Positions 6,837-9,328 of a DNA stretch of 9,328 bases are shown in pieces (the stretch's first letter is position 1; the number at the start of each line of letters is the position of its first letter). The DNA comes from Candidatus Bathyarchaeota archaeon (GTDB lineage: Archaea > Thermoproteota > Bathyarchaeia > Bathyarchaeales > DTEX01). Below the pieces are notes generated by a model. The model searched no databases and was not told the DNA's origin. It saw nothing but the letters and a program-made list of their open reading frames with translations. The translations under genes were made by a program, and so were the position numbers. Location: positions 1 through 9,328 of the forward strand of contig JAOAJJ010000040.1 in NCBI GenBank assembly GCA_026414245.1. Direction: 5' to 3'.

Positions 6837-7896
6837 CAGAGAGAGTATTTTAGAACCATACTTGTATGCTTCATCGTACATTGCTACTATGTTTTCTATT
6901 GGCGATACAGGTTGTATGTTATGGCATGGTGCTAGGATATATCCTGTTCCATCCGACGCCAATATATCTATGCACCTTCTGACCTCAGCTCTAACTTGCT
7001 CCGGTGTTGCGAAGGATAGTATGCGTTGATTGTCTAAAGCACCGTGGAAACATAGATGTTTGCCAAATTCCCTCTTCAATTCATCAAGATCCATTCCCGG
7101 ACATGTCCATTGCACCGGGTTCAATATATCTATACCCATTTCCACTAATTCCGGTATAAACATACGTATCGCCCCATCATCATGATGGAAAACTTTCATC
7201 CCAAAGCTATGAGCTAAATCTATAAACTTTTTCATGCGTGGCTTATAGAAATCGCGGAAAATTTTCAAGCTTATATGGGACCATTTTGAGCGCCGAAATC
7301 ATCAGTTACTTGTGTTAAATCTATAAGTCCGTCACATGCCTCAAACATGTTGAGATGTAGACCATAAAGGAAATCTGATATTAAGTCTAATAGATGTCTA
7401 GTGAATTCAGGCCTCATAATCGGGTCGAGTAGAGCATTTTTAAAACCCCTTAAAAGACAGTGTTGATAAAATATAGCCACATAACCTGCCCCGACAACCA
7501 TTTCTCGGCGAATTTTTTAGCTTCTTCCCGCATTTCTGAAAAATCGAACCAGTTAACTTTAGGCCACTGGTATGCATCTAAATCCCTTATAGTTTTTGCA
7601 TGCGCTAAGGGTGGATCAACAGGTTCTTCATATACTCCTATTCCATAATTAACCAGTCTATATTTTATACCCCAATAATCAACCTTACACTTTCCATTAG
7701 TAAATAATTTTGGGCCTACATATTTGGGCGAAATCCATGTTATGCCATCTATATGTAGAGCCTCCATAATATTGGCGCTTTCACCAAAATATGCCTTAAG
7801 ATTACTCCAAACCTCAGGTGTGGCCCATATATCAGTTGGGATTCTATCGGGTATCTCATGGTTTATGGCAGCTAATACACGTTCTCTCGGTTTCAT
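6825..7896 (-). pseudogene. Uroporphyrinogen decarboxylase-family (methyltransferase-like) gene with two frameshifts
   Basis: Three overlapping minus-strand frames join into one URO-D-family protein. The first piece (7896 to about 7501) starts MKPRERVLAAINHEIPDRIP, the typical N-terminus. The second (about 7501-7277) starts MVVGAGYVAIFYQ and ends TDDFGAQNGP. The third (about 7276-6828) continues ISLKIFRDFYKPR, then FHHDDG, CFHGALDN and GYILAPCHNIQP, family landmarks around the active site. Each junction needs one extra base: beside AAA at 7501-7503 and beside CCC at 7277-7279. Adding both gives exactly 358 codons, a normal family length. ATG 7896 is preferred to GTG 7908 because the site GAGTGATC (7910-7903) lies six bases before it. 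Relatives include haem-pathway decarboxylase and cobamide/zinc methyltransferases; His238/His239 and Cys325 of the joined protein could be metal ligands (inference). It does not look like true HemE. Either a real pseudogene or base-calling errors at homopolymers. Confidence 0.8.
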
Positions 7897-8015
7897 CTGA
7901 AAGATCACTCTATTAATTCTTAAAAATAAATATGGGACTATGCCAAAATATTTTTATTACATGGGGAAAAATCTTTAATAATAGCTAATGCTGCTTAATA
8001 GTTTTGTGAGCCTAT
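7897..8015. promoter_or_regulatory. AT-rich divergent promoter region
   Basis: This stretch separates the URO-D-family gene (-) from the 70-residue gene (+). On the minus strand it carries GAGTGATC (7910-7903), a good ribosome site for ATG 7896, and an AT-rich AAAAATATTT (7956-7947) placed suitably for a promoter. On the plus strand CTTTAATAATAG (7973-7984) lies about 32 bases before ATG 8016. Boxes are assigned by spacing and composition only. Confidence 0.4.
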
Positions 8016-8228
8016 ATGTCGGAGGAAACAAAGAAGTGGGATATTGAGCTTGGCAGAGACTTCATTTATTTTGAATTTGGCAAAAAATATTTCATTCTTA
8101 GAGACATTGGGCAGGGGAAATACCAGATTATGCTGCCGGAAAGCGCTGAAGAGATAAAGGCAAACGAGATATTCGGTAAGCTTAAACAGTACTTGGGGAT
8201 GTTAAGTGGAGTGAAGAGTGAAGTTTAA
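8016..8228 (+). CDS. Small protein of unknown function, 70 residues
   Basis: I do not recognise this family. The protein begins MSEETKKWDIELGRDFIYFEFG, then KKYFILRDIGQGKYQIMLPES, a pattern of alternating hydrophobic and charged residues suggesting three or four beta strands. A helix follows from about residue 43 to 65 (AEEIKANEIFGKLKQYLGML). It has no cysteine or histidine, no membrane segment and no signal peptide, so it is probably a small soluble cytoplasmic protein. An AT-rich promoter-like box lies about 32 bases upstream. The ribosome site is weak (GTGAG at 8006-8010), so translation may be from a short leader. It is divergent from the broken URO-D-family gene, and there is no operon partner downstream on the same strand. 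Its coherent protein-like composition and upstream promoter support a real gene. Confidence 0.6.
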   Translation: MSEETKKWDIELGRDFIYFEFGKKYFILRDIGQGKYQIMLPESAEEIKANEIFGKLKQYLGMLSGVKSEV

Positions 8229-8283
8229 CCTGGTCTGAAACTCATCTGATGGGGCGGCTATCCAATCACATTAAGTATTTCCA

Positions 8284-8293
8284 TTATTTTTTA
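8284..8293 (+). terminator. Possible oligo-T terminator after the small gene
   Basis: Six consecutive T at 8287-8292, about 60 bases past the stop of the 70-residue gene, fit an archaeal T-run terminator. There is no strong stem before it, which archaea do not require. Confidence 0.3.
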
Positions 8294-8500
8294 GCATAAC
8301 GTTCTATCAGCTGAGAAAGGATGCTTCGATATCCCTAATAAGGCATCCGGATTAAGATCTTCGCTAGATAGCCGCACTAACATCCTTTCCAGAATTGAGC
8401 TGAAATCCGTCAACCTCACTAAATAATTAAGCATATCCAGACAAATCTTTAACAGCTGAAGCAATGTTAGATACTCTAGCAGCTTGCGATAGCCTTCCAA
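8291..8500 (-). CDS. Doubtful short ORF downstream of the radical SAM gene
   Basis: This 69-codon frame opens with TTG at 8500, 32 bases past the radical SAM stop, and has no visible ribosome site. The product is leucine-rich and helical in its first two thirds (KLLEYLTLLQLLKICLDML, then LVRLTDFSSILERMLVRL), ending in a polar tail (SSEDLNPDALLGISKHPF). The frame stays open upstream into the 3' end of the radical SAM gene in a different phase, so it could be the tail of a former gene, a downstream operon member with a poor start, or chance. I recognise no family. Confidence 0.25.
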   Translation of the reverse strand: MEGYRKLLEYLTLLQLLKICLDMLNYLVRLTDFSSILERMLVRLSSEDLNPDALLGISKHPFSADRTLC

Positions 8501-8532
8501 TTCTCGAAGATTAAGAGAAGATCTGAAAAACG

Positions 8533-9328
8533 TTAAGGCCCAATATGTCCAAGAGATGTTTGAACGATCACGTATTTCAGCCCTAAACCATTCAGTATCT
8601 CCTTAACTCTAAGCATCTCCTTATAGTCAGGCCTCTTTATCTCCCTCCTCCTAAATGCTGGGAAGTAGTCTAGCACACAGACTTGGAGGGATGGATCTAT
8701 AGAGGCTATTTTCTCCCCTATCTCGAATATCTCGTTAAAACTCATGAATGCTGAGTTATATGGGACGCCTACTCCGATATAGACTCTATCCCTATATTTA
8801 TCCGCAAGGTATTTTATAGCGTTCCAGCTCGTTTTCAGATATCGTTCAGCAACGTTTTCATCCTTTATTCCACTTATATTCATAAAGGTCTCTAGGCGTA
8901 TGCCCTTCGGCTCAACACCTATATTGTTTGCTCCCGCCTCGATAAGATCATCAATATATGGTGGCGTTAATAAAGTGCCGTTACTGTCAAGATGCAATCT
9001 AGCCTTCCTATCTGGATTAAGTCTCCGAAGCTCCTTAAAGTACTCTAGGAGCCAACGTTTATTTAATGTAGGTTCTCCGCCACTAATCGCTAAACCGTTA
9101 ACATTATAAAGCCTCCTATAATAGGTTAATCTTCTAGCGGCTTCTCTAGGCGTCAAAGGCTCTGAAGAATTATCGTATGTTACGCCGTAATTCTGGCAGC
9201 TCCGGCATCTGAGATTGCAGCCAGCCGCCCACAGGGCAACCTCAACATACCTCGTCCCCTTCCCCTCAGTCCAGGGGGTTGCCTTACCGCCAACAGTGTG
9301 CGGTTCAGGCCCATGAATAATCCTTAAT
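8533..9328 (-). CDS. Radical SAM protein, PflA-like, 5'-truncated by window edge
   Basis: This protein is expected to use a [4Fe-4S] cluster to cleave S-adenosylmethionine into a 5'-deoxyadenosyl radical. The frame is open from the window edge (first full codon at 9327) to the TAA at 8533-8535, giving 264 residues. The TTG at 9156 is therefore not the true start: the cluster motif lies upstream of it. The cluster is CNLRCRSC (CxxxCxxC; cysteine codons at 9217-9219, 9205-9207 and 9196-9198), followed by QNYGVTY, as in pyruvate formate-lyase activase-like and AmmeMemoRadiSam-like proteins. Next come the SAM-binding ISGGEPTLN and LHLDSNGTLL strands. The upstream EPHTVGGKATPWTEGKGTRY region and the C-terminal GHIGP are features I associate with archaeal members. 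No extra cysteine clusters for auxiliary iron-sulfur centres are seen. The substrate is unknown, and no glycyl-radical enzyme partner lies in the window. Confidence 0.9.
   Translation of the reverse strand, partial: LRIIHGPEPHTVGGKATPWTEGKGTRYVEVALWAAGCNLRCRSCQNYGVTYDNSSEPLTPREAARRLTYYRRLYNVNGLAISGGEPTLNKRWLLEYFKELRRLNPDRKARLHLDSNGTLLTPPYIDDLIEAGANNIGVEPKGIRLETFMNISGIKDENVAERYLKTSWNAIKYLADKYRDRVYIGVGVPYNSAFMSFNEIFEIGEKIASIDPSLQVCVLDYFPAFRRREIKRPDYKEMLRVKEILNGLGLKYVIVQTSLGHIGP

Noticed and set aside
7260..7510. Programmed frameshifting in the URO-D-family gene
   Set aside because: Two shifts would be needed in one mRNA. Neither site shows a classical slippery heptamer with a downstream stem, and the family is not known to use recoding.
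6825..7908. Three separate small genes in the URO-D-family region
   Set aside because: The pieces are consecutive parts of one family protein in order, with junctions explained by one missing base each.

Overview
The window looks like a piece of an archaeal chromosome, most likely from an uncultivated Thermoproteota lineage of the Bathyarchaeia type. Three things point that way. Starts are preceded by GGTGAT/GTGATC-type Shine-Dalgarno sites and AT-rich TATA-like boxes about 30-50 bases upstream. A predicted surface protein ends in an IPEFPS-plus-membrane-anchor tail, which I recall as common in that group. The soluble pyrophosphatase and the PflA-like radical SAM protein also look archaeal. 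The lineage is inferred; there is no rRNA or tRNA here to prove it.

Layout from left to right. (1) Bases 1-419 hold the 3' part of a family I inorganic pyrophosphatase (+). (2) Bases 432-637 hold a stretch that reads, in two frames, like a worn-down HhH-GPD DNA glycosylase (endonuclease III type); this call is tentative. (3) Bases 660-1427 encode a secreted, membrane-anchored protein with two related beta-sandwich repeats (+). (4) Bases 1657-3651 (-) encode a 664-residue glycosidase-like protein with a GHL6-type barrel followed by a beta-galactosidase-trimerisation-like domain. (5) A 525-base divergent intergenic region follows. (6) Bases 4177-6738 (+) encode an intact 853-residue GH2 beta-mannosidase. 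(7) Bases 6825-7896 (-) hold a uroporphyrinogen-decarboxylase-family (methyltransferase-like) gene broken by two single-base frameshifts. (8) Bases 8016-8228 (+) encode a 70-residue protein of unknown function. (9) Bases 8291-8500 (-) hold a doubtful short ORF. (10) Bases 8533-9328 (-) hold most of a radical SAM protein whose CxxxCxxC cluster lies in the window but whose start does not.

How the genes work together. The core is a small carbohydrate locus: two glycosidases without signal peptides, transcribed divergently, suggesting intracellular trimming of imported oligosaccharides that contain beta-mannose. No transporter or regulator gene is present in the window. The broken URO-D-family gene converges on the beta-mannosidase and may once have belonged to the same locus. 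The flanking genes (pyrophosphatase, DNA glycosylase remnant, radical SAM) look like unrelated housekeeping or accessory genes. I found no CRISPR array, insertion sequence, tRNA or rRNA, and no convincing new multi-gene system. The most unusual points are the two decayed genes and the uncharacterised GHL6-type enzyme beside the beta-mannosidase.
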